Assembly (NCBI GenBank): GCA_910591455.2 | Contig: OU342820.1 | Location: forward strand, 2,518,441-2,582,440 | From: Pholis gunnellus | Taxonomy: Eukaryota; Chordata; Actinopteri; Perciformes; Pholidae | Reading direction: 5' to 3' | DNA: 64,000 nt | In this document: positions 26,244 to 51,843 of the stretch, piece after piece | Layout of the letters: each line of letters starts with the position of its first letter | How positions within the stretch are numbered: the first letter of the stretch is position 1 | Translations under genes and position numbers: made by a program | Notes under the pieces: generated by a model | What the model was told of the DNA's origin: nothing | The model's database searches: none | What the model saw: the letters and a program-made list of their open reading frames with translations, nothing else

Positions 26244-27489
26244 TGGGGAACTCTGGGAACCAGTAACCATCTGCTCTGAAAGCACAAAGTGATGTGAACT
26301 AAAGTGTGAGGTCACACTTGGTGGGAGTGTAGGATCTAGTGGTTTTGGAGCTTGACCCATAGCAGTCGGGATGTCTCGGCCTCAGTGAGCATTCTTAACT
26401 TGAATTTGTCTGGATTACCATCAGTCTGACATCAAGATCACGACGAGCCGTTTACGGTTTAAGCTAATCAGTCTGGGTACGTAGGATTTTAGAAATACTG
26501 AGGTCATGAAGTATAAAAACATATTTTACAAAATAATGATTTGGATTTTTCTTTTTTCTTTATTTAGCTGACTGTTCTGTTGATTGTTAGAACATATCTC
26601 CTGTCCTGTGAACACCTTGTCTCCTAAATGTCAACTTGTAATGTGCTGAGAGAAACAGTCCTATGGAGCTCTGTGTTATAAAATGCTTCATTTAGCCGAA
26701 GAATGAAAAACCAATACTTAATCCTGACGTTTATCTGAAACAGGTTTTCTCTGAGCATCAGCTCTGCACAGTGCCAGGAATAACATTGTGGTGAGGAAAC
26801 AATGAACATATTAGTCCAAAAAATAGAAATAGAATAAGCCTTCAAAGGAGTCGTTTGTTGCAGTCGCCCTGAGCTGCAGCGGCGTTTGGTAGACCAGCCA
26901 GTTGGCTACAAACATGTTAGACTTTAACATCATTGCATCTTAACAAGTTAGTGACTGGTGTCTCAAAGCGGTTATCCTTTCCTGTGGTTTATAGCGAGAC
27001 CAGAGTGACCAGACTTTTCTTTTGTTGTACTTGTGATATCACAGCCTGTATTACTGGCCTCCTCTCCACTCTATAGCTGGAATAAACTGTTGCCCTCACT
27101 TCAGACTACTCCTGATACTCTTATCTTTATCATTCCATTTGACAATAGAACATGTTCAACTTTATCTTTGTTATTAAGAGGTTCTAGTAGATCAGTAAGA
27201 AATGGTATTAAATACTTCCATACCAAAGGCAGAGCCGTCAGTGGTGGACCATCACAGCTAGACTTCCATGCTGGTCATAAGAGGGGGTGTAAACCCTGGC
27301 GTGGAACCATCGGTCACCACTGCGGAGATCAAACAGAAACGGTAACACTGGGCATGTACAGACATGTACACCTTGCATGATGAATGAAACATGTTTGTTT
27401 GTTTGTTATGTCAGGTCAGCATGAGAAGTGATCTCTCTATGTGAGCTTAGAACAGTTAGATCCATCTTATGGTAAATAGTAAATAAACT

Positions 27490-27772
27490 GTGCTTGTTTC
27501 TCACTTTTCTAGTCTTCTGACCACTCAAAGCTCTATAACACAACATGACATCATTCACCCATTCACACCCATTCATTCACTGATGACAGGAGCTACCATG
27601 TAAGGTACCACCTGCCCATCAGGACTATCTAACATTCACACACCGCAGGAACAGCCTGCGGGAGTAATTTGGGGTTAAGTGTCCTGAGGACACGTGGACG
27701 TGGACTAGCGGAGCCGGGGATCGAACCGCCGATCCTCTGATAGGACGACCCGCTCTACACTGAGCCACAGTT
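27490..27772 (-). mobile_element. tRNA-derived SINE, minus orientation
   Basis: On the minus strand the head has an A-box-like 'CAGTGTAGAGCGGGTCG' and a B box 'GGTTCGATCCC' (27725-27715). 'GGACACTTAACCCC' follows, then a tail with 'TAGAGCTTTGAGTGGTCAGAAGACTAG'. The same tail occurs in plus orientation at 31081-31177, so both belong to one family. Confidence 0.8.
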
Positions 27773-28241
27773 AAATATGGATTCATAATGACAGGCAGGG
27801 ACAGTGAGGGTCAACAGAATGTTTATTTTGGTCATTACATAACATGTTTACAGATTATGTTTTCTCCTGTTTTTGTTTTTATCAATTATTTGGGGAAGGT
27901 GGTCCTTGGACATTTTGAACAATCAGTTAAAAAAACAACAATTATAAAAGGTTGAGAACCCTGTTTGTAGATCTCATGTCTCCTGTGTTTCATTTGACGA
28001 ATATGTCACACAGGCCGTCCCACGCGGGTCATTTTCTGCCGACCATCTGTCTCATTGTATCCTGGTTGGCTGTTGCTCTCCGTTATTTATTTGTCATCTT
28101 CTCCGTAAGCCGCTGTGGCTGCTGGTGGGCTGTGTAAATCCTTTAGGACCGGATTACTGAGGCAGAGCAACGCTACTGGACATATCCATCTCTGATTGTC
28201 CTCAGATCAACATGGCCGCTGGTGCAGACCACCCAAACTAA

Positions 28242-28248
28242 CCCCCCC

Positions 28249-28309
<61 letters not shown>
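28242..28309. repeat. Poly(C) followed by (CA)n
   Basis: About 24 C residues run directly into about 22 CA repeats. It is pure low-complexity sequence. Confidence 0.95.
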
Positions 28310-28310
<1 letters not shown>

Positions 28311-29277
28311 CCTCAGTTTGGGGCTGTGGCTCCAGGCCGAAGACCAGCGGATGAACACACCATCTGTCTGTGTGCAGAATGCACATACAACAGAAAATAC
28401 TCCACAAATAACACAACAAGACACTGATGCCAACATGTCTTCAAGTGTGTAAATGTGCCTGTTTTTCACTTTTTTGACGTTGATTCAACAGTGGAGAGCA
28501 GCTCAGGTCTTCAACCACTGCAGACGTTCGATACCAACCACCATTAATGCTCATACGGAGCTGATGGACACAATAACTCTCTGTTCCATAATAAAAGATT
28601 ATTTATATTTGATTCAACTGTATTAATGTAGCACAGAGTACCAGAGTACGTCCTGGTTTGTAAAAAAAGACCATTTGAGGACGGCCAGAAAGACTATGGG
28701 AAGGTCAAACTATAAATATGAGTAATATGTGCAGCTGTCTAATTGATTATATCATTTTAGAAATAATCTATGGCGCACATCAAATTTCAAAACACGTTTG
28801 CAAAGAGAGATCAATTATTATTGTGAAGAAATATAAATGTCACGATGATAACAATGTATTATTTATATTTGATGCCTTTATTTGATAGTGACAGCTGAGA
28901 TAACAGGCAGACAGGAAATGAGGGAGAGAGACAGAGGGACGACATGTACGGTCCCCTGTCCCGGGGACAGTTATGTGTGTCCTCGGTGAGAGGAGAAGAA
29001 GACCAGGCCTGAACAAGCACACATTCTCGGCTACACTCACCTGTTGAAATTGCTGCTGAATCACAAACCCTCAACGGCCAGGTAGGGGTGGAGCCCCTCC
29101 CCCCCTCGGCACCACGCCCCTCCTCTGTGAGTGTGCGGCACACTACCTGTCCTGAGCGAGGCTGCGCGCCTCACCTGACTCACCTTACAGCGCTCGGAAA
29201 CTCAATGCCAGGGCACAAAGGCTCCGGGAGAAAAGCGCTAACTGTCGGAGCGTCCCGTCAGCCTACTGTGTGCTGAC

Positions 29278-29802
29278 ATGGAACCGGTCTACCGGGGTCT
29301 GGGTCGCTGTGTGTGCTGTTTCTGGCTCGCGGTAGCCTTTGACATCGTGGGACTGCTCGTGCTTCTCATCGGGGTGTTCGTGAACGTGTTCTTCTATGAC
29401 CTGCTCATCTACGCGGGAGCCATCGTGATCTTCCTCAGCCTCATCTGGTGGGTGTTCTGGTACTCGGGGAACATCGAGGTTCCCCCGGCGGAGCTTGAGG
29501 ATGACGTCGGGTTACTGAAGAAGGACAAGGGCGCTTTGAGCGGCATCGGCGGCGCGGTGAGGCGCCTCTCCAGCCGCGTGTCCAGCGGCATCCGGACCTC
29601 GCTCCGGAGGAACGGAGCACCGTCTGGCACCCTCGCGGACCGCACGCGGAGGTCAGCCGGGGGGCCGCCGGTGGTGGAGCAGGTGTCCGTTGCCATGGCA
29701 ACGATGACCCCACAGGAGGATACCCCGCACAGTACTGTCTCATCAGTGGCCAGCTGTGACGTAGAAATGCCGCACACAACAACAGAGACCTCGCCTACAT
29801 AG
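29278..29802 (+). CDS. tmem238l: TMEM238/TMEM238L-type membrane protein, 174 aa
   Basis: Small two-helix membrane protein. The single coding exon starts at the first ATG after a CpG-rich leader. 'GLGRCVCCFWLAVAFDIVGL' begins helix 1 (about 14-37), and 'FYDLLIYAGAIVIFLSL' to 'WWVFWYSGNIEV' forms helix 2 (about 41-62). The order 'LGRC', 'DLLIY(A/S)GA', 'FLSL' and 'WY(S/T)GNIE' is the TMEM238 signature as I recall it. The remaining ~110 residues form a Ser/Arg-rich, probably cytosolic, disordered tail. No biochemical function is established for the family. Adjacency to a PIRT-like gene, as in human 17p12, favours TMEM238L over TMEM238. The stop is followed 13 nt later by a splice donor (29816), and a matching acceptor lies at 30468, so the 3' UTR appears to be spliced. 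Confidence 0.8.
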   Translation: MEPVYRGLGRCVCCFWLAVAFDIVGLLVLLIGVFVNVFFYDLLIYAGAIVIFLSLIWWVFWYSGNIEVPPAELEDDVGLLKKDKGALSGIGGAVRRLSSRVSSGIRTSLRRNGAPSGTLADRTRRSAGGPPVVEQVSVAMATMTPQEDTPHSTVSSVASCDVEMPHTTTETSPT

Positions 29803-30468
29803 TGTAGGCCGACAGGTGAGGCCTTCACACAAAACCACCTGTAACGTATATGTAGTTACATCTGTGTGTGTGTGTGCACACATTATTACAGAACTCTATT
29901 ATATGTTATATAACAGCCACAGGAAAAAATACAAAGTTTGACCCTAAAACTGTCAAAAGACTATAAACACCTGTGTCATTTGGTTGTATTTGTAAAATGT
30001 AAAATCTTCAGGTCATTCAAACCCAAATTCCCAGTAACATTACAATGTCCTCACACTCTTCTAAAAGTTCACTTTGACCATTTTTTATATATAATAAATA
30101 TGTTTACATTGGCAACTCATGGTCTCAACACAATATTATAGAAATAAAGCTACATTTGATCCAACAAAAGCTTTTATTGTTGTTATTACTTTCATATAAA
30201 TGCAAGTGAATCTTCAGATGTATTTGTGTTTTTGATGTTACCTATAAAAATCTTGTTTTCACTTTCTTTCTTTGATGCAGTTTAAATGCAGAACTGAAAG
30301 GACGACTTGTGTTGCGGCAGTTAAGAATCTTATCACTGGATAAATGATTAACCACATACAAGCCTTTAGTTTCAACAATAGCCGGCTGCCTGATCCCAAC
30401 ACAACTCGTGTCCACTGTGTCTGTGCGCACACACTAATGATGACGTGTCCTCTGTTCTCTACCCACAG

Positions 30469-30645
30469 ACGAGAGAGCCTGCCCGACACCGTCTTCAGCT
30501 GCCTGCACTTCATGCTCCACTCTTTTACTGTTGCTGTGTTCAATGACAAATTATTAATAATAGACGATGATATTTAGATAATGTGTTGCTGAGTACAGCC
30601 TTTTTTTTCAATGTATTTTCCTAATAAATGTTATGTTTTAATCAG
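30469..30645 (+). other. Probable tmem238l 3' UTR exon with poly(A) signal
   Basis: An acceptor 'CTACCCACAG' ends at 30468, pairing with the donor 'ACAG/GTGAGG' at 29815/29816 just after the tmem238l stop. AATAAA at 30623-30628 would end the transcript. Because the stop is only 13 nt from the junction, this intron should not trigger nonsense-mediated decay. Confidence 0.5.
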
Positions 30646-31080
30646 TATAGCAGCATCCATTCAGTCTGTGAGATCAAAAGACATCAGAGATATTTTCACT
30701 TCATATTTGTGACTTAATGTCTCTGTGTGTATGTGATGACTGCTTTGTGTGACTAAACTGTCTTGTTATGATTTTGTATATATATCTAATGTGTTCTTAT
30801 AACGAGCTAACAATGCACCACTGCATCATGAGTTAAACCATCCTATCTCTGGTGGAGTACTCAGTGAGTGCTGCATCACTAAATAAGTGTCATTTTCCAG
30901 CAATATCTTACATCAGTGGGATTTGATTCCTCCAGTGGAAAGACAAGATCTGGATTTACTCAGAGTGTGAATTATATAACAACAATCCACATGTAACCTT
31001 TAGAACGTATGCTACGAGTTATGGAGTCCCATCTCTCTCCTTCCCGAACAAAACATGAATGTTAGCTAGATCTGATGGAC

Positions 31081-31177
31081 AGGTGCCTTACATGGTAGCC
31101 CTGCCATCAGTGTGTGAATGGGTGAATGATGACATGTAGTGTTAAAGAGCTTTGATTGGTCAGAAGACTAGAAAAGA
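31081..31177 (+). mobile_element. 5'-truncated SINE tail, plus orientation
   Basis: It carries 'GGTGCCTTACATGGTAGC', 'GTGAATGGGTGAATGATG' and 'GGTCAGAAGACTAGAAAAG', the same sequence as the tail of the minus-oriented SINE at 27490-27772. Only the 3' part is present, as expected from truncated reverse transcription. Confidence 0.75.
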
Positions 31178-31239
31178 GAGAAACAAGTCCAGTCCACTTA
31201 GCATGTACATGAGTGAACTGAATCCATAGAGTTTTTCTA

Positions 31240-31400
31240 CAGCAGACAAACAGGGAGAGATCTGGTGAACAGCATCTCAAGGAAGGAGCGAGTAACAGCT
31301 GAAGAGAGACACACTCAGGAGTTGGTAGAGACCAAAACAGAGCTAACAGGAGAGTGAATGTTACACTCATCAGGTGACACAAACACAACTCCAAATAACG
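31240..31400 (+). repeat. Dispersed fish repeat, related to 42390-42520
   Basis: Motifs 'GGAGTTGGTAGAGACCAAAA', 'CAGAGCTAA' and 'CACTCATCAGGTGACACAAA' followed by 'ACTCCAAAT' recur in similar order at about 42390-42520 in rrn3 intron 11. Its class is unknown and it does not code for protein. Confidence 0.5.
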
Positions 31401-33747
31401 TTTGTGTGAATGTGTAACGGTTTGCTAACAAGCTTGCCAAATCAACTTAAAATATGATAATATGTTAATGTTGTGTTCACAACGTTTTGTCTCAAGTGAT
31501 CTAAAATCAGTTATTGAAGGTTTGAGTAATCCCACGGGCGTCAGCTCTCCGTCCAATATCAGTCATAGTCATAGGCCACGGTTTGTGTTTTCAGCTGTGG
31601 GGGCCCAAATCAAAGTAAATGCCACCAAAATAACTTGTACTGCGCTTCATTTAGTGGCCTAGTTATAAATGGAATGTGACACTGCTCTGCTGAAATTCTA
31701 ACAGGCTACACCTGTGTTTCAAAGGGTTTTGTGAGACTATGGTGGGTGGACCTCGGGGAGGTCATGAAGGAAATGTTGTAGGCTACAATTTAAAGTGAAA
31801 TGCTTCAGTGCGATGCCTTGTGTTGTTCTAAACAATTGATTCATAAACACATTGATTGTAATGATGTGAATGGTGATTTCATGACGGCCTTTCTAAGCCG
31901 ACCTAGAGCCGGAGAGAGGTCTCACGAGGAGATCCTTCCACACCGAGCAGATTGTTCTGACCCGCTGAGACAGACTGCACCAACCCCACCCGTGAGAAGT
32001 GTCAAATATTTTCAGGCCGTTATGGAACTAAACAGATGTTTAAAAAATAAGCAGTTTTATTTATTTATTCATTTTTCCATCGCTGGTGCTCAACCTCACC
32101 CATGTGATTGGTGCGTCTGGTCCAAACTGGTAATTACACATTCTTATGAATCACACTGCTTTTCTCGGCAAGACCCGCCCTGCATAGCATTCGAGCGCTA
32201 GGATTGGCCAGGCATCCATACTTGCAGAGGTACCGTTCACCTGATTTGTTCAGGTCCTGTGCCCTGATCAACGAGCTGTCCTGAACCTGACTACTCCGGT
32301 TCAATGTCTGACCTTCATCCATCGTCTCTGCCTCCACCACAAGACATGCAGCACAACGGATAGGATACATAGAGCCGGAAACTTTCAAACTTTCAAAAAA
32401 CTTTCAAACTTTCTTAACTTTTATTTGAGTACAGTACGATGCAAAATAGAATCTCTAGGATAAAAGTAGACATATCTGTGAGGTAGTGTAATAAAGCAGG
32501 AGTAGCTTCTGCTGTGACAACAGCAGTAAATGTGATTGGATCAGGCAGGTTTCACACTACTAAATGATTTCTATACTGTGTTTCTGGTTAGGTGGGGCGT
32601 TCTGATCCTTCTGGCCACTTTTAGTTGTTGCAGCAGCCGACATATTACGCAGGGAAAGCTGAATATGAATATGTGATGTCATGAATAAATGAAATGGGTG
32701 CAGGTGGTTAACTAGCTGTGTGTAGCTGGCAGCAGGCTTCCTCATTCCCACCCGCTGATAACAGGCCTCAGTGTCTAACCTTTGGAACCTGCTGGTTTTA
32801 TTATACTGCAGCTGTGCTCTACTTCAATACTACGGTTTCTACAACTACACAGAAAAGAAGGGGGACAAATACATGTACTGTGACAACTTACTGTGTATCA
32901 TTAGTTCCAAAGAGGGGGAGAGTATGCAATTCCTTACTTTAGTTAACCCATCACAATAACATTGCATTACATGTAAACAACATTTAATTAAAAAAGCATA
33001 ATGCTCCATCAGTGTGACAAAAAGGAACAACAGCAGCAGAGCTAGAAAAGGAGCAGAGGTGAGTGGTGGTAGATTTACAGGGCGAGGCACACTGAATCCT
33101 TCAGGACAGAACTCTGATGCACTTCTCCTCTTCCAGAATATTATCTATATTAGATTTATATTGACAAATATTAAGTTTTGACAAGTATCTTTTTCATTTT
33201 ATTTGACCATCTTATGATTGAACAAATCCAGTAGAGAATTTATTTCAAACATCCACATCAGCTGTTGTGTGTTTGATTGAGCTCAAACTGTGTTAGTCTC
33301 ACATGTCTCCTGGTTCTTTTCTAAAGCTGCTGTGTGTAGGGTTTGAAAATATCACTTTGGTGACTCCTAGTGGTAGACTCAAAATGAACAACAGTGTACT
33401 CTGCTACATATTGGCACATACTGTACATAGTGTAGTGACCCCGTTGCCCATCAAAAAAAGACCACCACGCTGGCTGATTGCTTGTTTGGACGGTGCAATA
33501 AATGGCGAAATGTCCAGTCTCCAACATAAATGCAGCTTAGTTCTCACAATCGCAGCATTTTCAACATAAAACATAAACAACATTTCTCTGTTTTAAGTAC
33601 ATTTTCTAAACCATAGACTAAAGAAATCAGAACATTTATCTTCATTTATCATCACACGGCCCAAAACGGGTTGCTCCTGTCTACTCAGCAACACCTGCAT
33701 CAAGTAACCCTCCTGATTATATTAACCTGTGGCCTAATTGACAGCGA

Positions 33748-33910
33748 TGTATGAGGGGATGTAGTGTCAGGGATGAAGGGATGAGGGTCGTGGGATGAAG
33801 GGATGTAATGTAAGGGGTGAAGGGATGAGGATAGGGGATGAAGGGCTGAGGGGTGTGGGATGAAGGAATGTAGGGTAAGGAATGAAAGGATCTAGGGTAA
33901 AGGAACAAGT
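33748..33910. repeat. Degenerate 'GGATGAAGG' minisatellite
   Basis: The purine-rich words GGGATGAAGG, GGGATGAGGG and TGTAGGGTAAGG recur imperfectly about every 10-30 bases. Proline/serine-rich frames on the opposite strand are a result of this composition. Confidence 0.75.
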
Positions 33911-34641
33911 AGAGTAAAGAGGGTCCTGAAATGATGGATGGAGGAGAGCCATGATGGACCGCTGACGTCTGGCTGTCTCTTCGGAAGCTCTGATGATGTG
34001 GAGTGGAATGTATGTATGTGAGGTATGTGGGGGAAGACCAGCGGCCAGAGAACTTTAATGATATGGTCAGGGTTGGTTGAAGATGGTTGCTGAAAGCTGT
34101 TGGGCCGCGGTCGACAGGGTCGGAGGCTGGTCCTCATAGTCAGAATTGGTTGTACGAGGAATGGGAAAGTGATTTCACAATTGAGTTTCATGACCTGGGA
34201 TGTGGGAGACTCAGATGCTGAGCTAGTGCTGAGCTGAGCTAGTGCTGAGCTGAAACCAAAGTGAGCCTACGTGTGAACTGCATTATATAAGAAGCAGGTA
34301 TGGAGGAATTGGCTGCTAGAGGTGTTGCATCCTACGTCTTCTGAGTTATTGCAAACCATCCTACTGCTGGGTGTTGGCTGGTTTAGGGGTGGTGGATGGT
34401 GGGTGGACTAGAGGCAGGCTGCGGTAAACGGTGAGGCTTGTTTACTTGTGTACGCAAGGGAACTAATGACAAACTAATGCCTTGATCATCTAAAAACGTC
34501 TGCTAAAGAATTTTAATGAGCAGGCCTTCTTACTTGACATGGTAACTGTGCAATGTCCCAGAATTGGCTTTATCCCCACTGTTGAGGATGTTTGATCATA
34601 TTTCAAAAACTCATTCACTTCCATTTGGAATAGAGACGCTC

Positions 34642-34876
34642 CTTCTGCACAGTCCAGCTGTTGATGACCTCCAGACTGCCTTTCAACAGCTGCAGGCCTC
34701 ATAGTTTGGTCTAAAGCTGCTTCTTAATGCTCAGAAAACCAAATTCGTTACCTTTTCCAGGTTTGGCTATCAGCCCTTAGATAATGGTGGCATCCATGTT
34801 TTAGGAAGAGACCTAATTGAAAGAGTATCATCCTACAAGTACCTGGTATCTGGGTGGATGAGTATGGCTATCTTTT
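34642..34876 (+). pseudogene. Non-LTR (LINE) reverse-transcriptase relic
   Basis: The plus strand reads 'VDDLQTAFQQLQ', an in-frame stop, then 'LNAQKTKFVTFSR' and 'IERVSSYKYL'. This is the usual thumb-region pattern of LINE reverse transcriptases (L.P.KTK...F, then I..V.SYKYLG). The in-frame stop and the short length show it is a dead fragment. The family was not assigned. Confidence 0.75.
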
Positions 34877-35535
34877 AGAGTGCACATTGAGAACCTAGTG
34901 AAGAAAAGGTTATTACCCTGATATGTATTTGATGTAGTCCATCAACCTTGAGCAGGAAAACGAGATCCCTCATTTAGAAAATGTCACCACTTCATTTGCA
35001 ATCTCTGAAGGTTCGTTTGAAACATGATCCTGTAGAAGTACGGTGGGAGCTTGCCATTGACTTCACTGATTTTACACAAAGAGGGAATCTGTTTCAGACT
35101 ACTTTGTAAACAACAAATAAGTGTATTTGAACATTAACTATCCATATATTCATTTTAGAGTCATCATTCTATTATTGTTGGTAGATTTCTCCATATTGTT
35201 TTATTACAGCATTCATTTTAATATTTCATATTTCATTTATTCATTCAATATGTGCTGTTTGGTTTTATTATGTCTGCAGAACTGTAATCAAAAGAGTTCA
35301 AGGTTAACATTATGTTTTGATTACATCTTTTTGGGGTATATTTCATAGAAGGATAGTGCTTCTCAAGGGTTTAAAGACTCCTCACATGGTTATATGAATT
35401 GTACATGATAATAATGCTTAACATGTATTTATTTATGTATTGTCTTTTATACAAACCCCTGGCATATGGGTATTTTTCCCACTGCAAAATATACACACAA
35501 AAAAAGCAAAAACCAACACCAAACTGATATACTAA

Positions 35536-36645
35536 GGGTACATCCCAAGTCTCTTAATTGTCATTTCCTCGCTCCTCGATCCTCGCTCGAACCGGAAGTT
35601 GTTCTGCGCCGCAATATTGACGGCCGTCCCAAAGCTCTTATTTAGCTCGGAGGAGCGAGGATCGAGGAGGGAGGAGGGATCGCCGAGGAGCCATGAGCGA
35701 GGAACCACAAGAGCAGCCTTCCAGGAAGTCTTTTAACGGCCGACACGCCTCCTCGTTGTTCATCAGTTATGTGATTGGACGCTGCAGCTGATCGGACTGA
35801 TGAGATTTCTTTCAACATGTAAACAGTGAAGACGGATCGCAGATTAAACTCTAGTTTATATTTGATTAGTTTTATGATCTGGTTTAAATATATGTTCATT
35901 GCAGTCTGAACAACAAAAGGACCAAAAACAACTTTCTTCATTTATTAGAAAGATTTGTGTTTTCTTGATCTGATATTTCCCTCAAAAACTTTAAAAAAAC
36001 TTTCCCTTTAAAACTTTAAAACTTTAAACAATTAAAGTGAGAGAGCTTTTTACATAATTTATCGTCATTTCATTCAGTCACGTGAGGCTGATCATTCCTG
36101 AATGTTTGATGAGTTTTATCATTTAAGAGAAACAATAATCATGTTCTGGGTTATTTAATGTCGATGTCATAATCTGAATTTCAAACCGTACAGACGCAAA
36201 TATTTCATAAATAAGACGAACGCATTCCGCCGGTAAATCGATCCTGAGCTTATAAACAGAACACAGACACAGTTTGTTAACATGCTACAGAGAGAAACGC
36301 CTCTACAGTCATCATTACTGTGTCTTTATTAGTTACTATTATTAAGTACAGTGATCATGTGAACAGACACAAACTTCTCAAAAGTCTCTCCAGCTGTTAA
36401 AGCCGACTGACAGCTGATCCAGCTGTGATCAGCTGATCATCCGTCATCAGAAACAGACGTCGCTTCACGTGACGCAACTGAGGAAAGCACGTCTCATGTC
36501 TCTGAAAACACATTTCCTCGTTTCCTCTCTCCTCGCATGGTTTCCTTGCGTCTCTCCATGCATCCCTGGTGGGAGGGACTAAGACGCAAGTAAAGGAGCC
36601 AAGTGAGGGAAACAGGGATGCAATTAAGAGACTTGGGATGTACCC
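35536..36645. mobile_element. 1.1-kb DNA transposon with perfect 25-bp inverted ends
   Basis: The left end (35536-35560) starts 'GGGTACATCCCAAGTCTC', and 36621-36645 is its exact complement over 25 bp. Just inside the left end a second palindrome pairs 'CCTCGCTCCTCGATCC' (35567-35584) with its near complement at 35647-35670. There is no transposase frame, so it is non-autonomous. Flanks share only a weak 'AA', so the target duplication and superfamily are undecided. It ends about 230 bp upstream of the rrn3 start codon. Confidence 0.9.
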
Positions 36646-36875
36646 AAAGACTGGTCACAGAGCCAACCGGAACCCTTTACCTGGAGTCGAGCTTATGGGA
36701 AGACTTTGAATGCGGCACCGGAGTCCCGTATTCACTTCCGTAAACAAGTGATTCTCTTCCTCTAGTGAACACATGCGCTTATACAAGTAGGGTTTCGTCG
36801 AGCAGTTGTTTTCAACACACTGTCACAACTCTACCAACAGCATTGCTATTGTCCTGAGACAGTGGACGGTGGAAT
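36646..36875 (+). promoter_or_regulatory. Likely rrn3 promoter / 5' UTR
   Basis: This is the only unique sequence between the inverted-repeat transposon and the rrn3 ATG, so the core promoter probably lies here or partly inside the transposon. No TATA box stands out. Confidence 0.45.
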
Positions 36876-47934
<11,059 letters not shown>

Positions 47935-48184
47935 TGCACATGACATTTCATTTATTAAGATTGAAACACAAACTGAAGTCACACCTGAAGAGACGTGACA
48001 AGAACACTCACCTGTGGTCATGAAAACATAAGTTCAGAGTTTGATTTTCCGGGGAGCTGTAGGTCTACACCGTTCACAAAGAACTGCTGTGGCAGCCTGA
48101 AGTCCCTTTACAGCTTCCAACAACACAAACCACGACCTGTGGCCGATTGTCGTTAGAATGGATTTAAAGGGTCACCAGTCTGTC

Positions 48185-48774
48185 TTAAAGGGCCAGTGTG
48201 TAGTAGAGCGGATCTATTGGCAGAAATGCAATATAATTGTACGTTCGTGGACAACCTAGAAAAGTTATAAGTTAAGTTTTGGAAAAAAATAAAATAAACC
48301 AAGAAAGGTTTTTTATTTATTGGTAAAAATGTGTATGAACCCTGTTATTATTGTGTCATCAGTATATTCTCTGGGGTTCTATGCAGCAGCAACACTTTCT
48401 AACTGGGCTGATGCAGATGGCGGATAAAGAGAATGTTGGTTCGTCGTGAGGAGAAACCTGCACGCCGTATAAAAGATCCAAAGGTTTCCGCGTCAGCTCA
48501 TGTCCGTGCGACCGTCCTTGGGGAAAGTATAACTGAGGCGTTGGTATCTGCACAGGGGGGCAGGTCCTCTTCAGAGTCTGACATGTTGCACCACCATGTT
48601 TCTACAGTAGCCCAGAATGGACAAAACAAACACTGGCTTTAGAGAGAGACCTGCTGTTACGATACCTGAAGGCCACCGTAGTTCTCTACATGCTTGGTGA
48701 GGGAGAATGAGGAGAGGGGTGTGTAGTAGCAATCTGCACCCTCACCACTAGAGCCTACACACTGCTCCTTTCAA
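48185..48774. mobile_element. 590-bp non-autonomous DNA transposon downstream of rrn3
   Basis: The left end is 'TTAAAGGGCCAGTGTGTAG'. The complement of the right end is 'TTGAAAGGAGCAGTGTGTAG'. These are imperfect terminal inverted repeats of a common fish element ('...CAGTGTGTAG'). The right part also has 'GAAGGCCACCGTAGTTCTC', frequent in this family. A 69-codon frame inside (48433-48642) is not recognisable. AATAAA copies at 48288-48298 could serve as the poly(A) signal of rrn3. Confidence 0.7.

Positions 48775-51843
<3,069 letters not shown>

Larger units (their letters stand above)
26244..29277. other. Spacer between pirt and tmem238l
   Basis: No convincing coding exon. It contains a minus-orientation SINE at 27490-27772 and a C run plus CA repeat at 28242-28309. 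A GC-rich, CpG-bearing stretch at about 29050-29277 probably contains the tmem238l promoter and 5' UTR. Confidence 0.5.

Noticed and set aside
28173..28469. Open frames through the CA/C tract (also at 37505-37815 and 45032-45336)
   Set aside because: Runs of Cys-Val, Thr-His or Gly are microsatellite translations, not genes.
29409..29828. Long minus-strand frames opposite tmem238l
   Set aside because: Shadow frames of a GC-rich coding exon; the plus-strand product has clear membrane helices and family motifs.
48433..48642. 69-codon frame downstream of rrn3
   Set aside because: It lies inside the 590-bp non-autonomous transposon; composition only, no motif.
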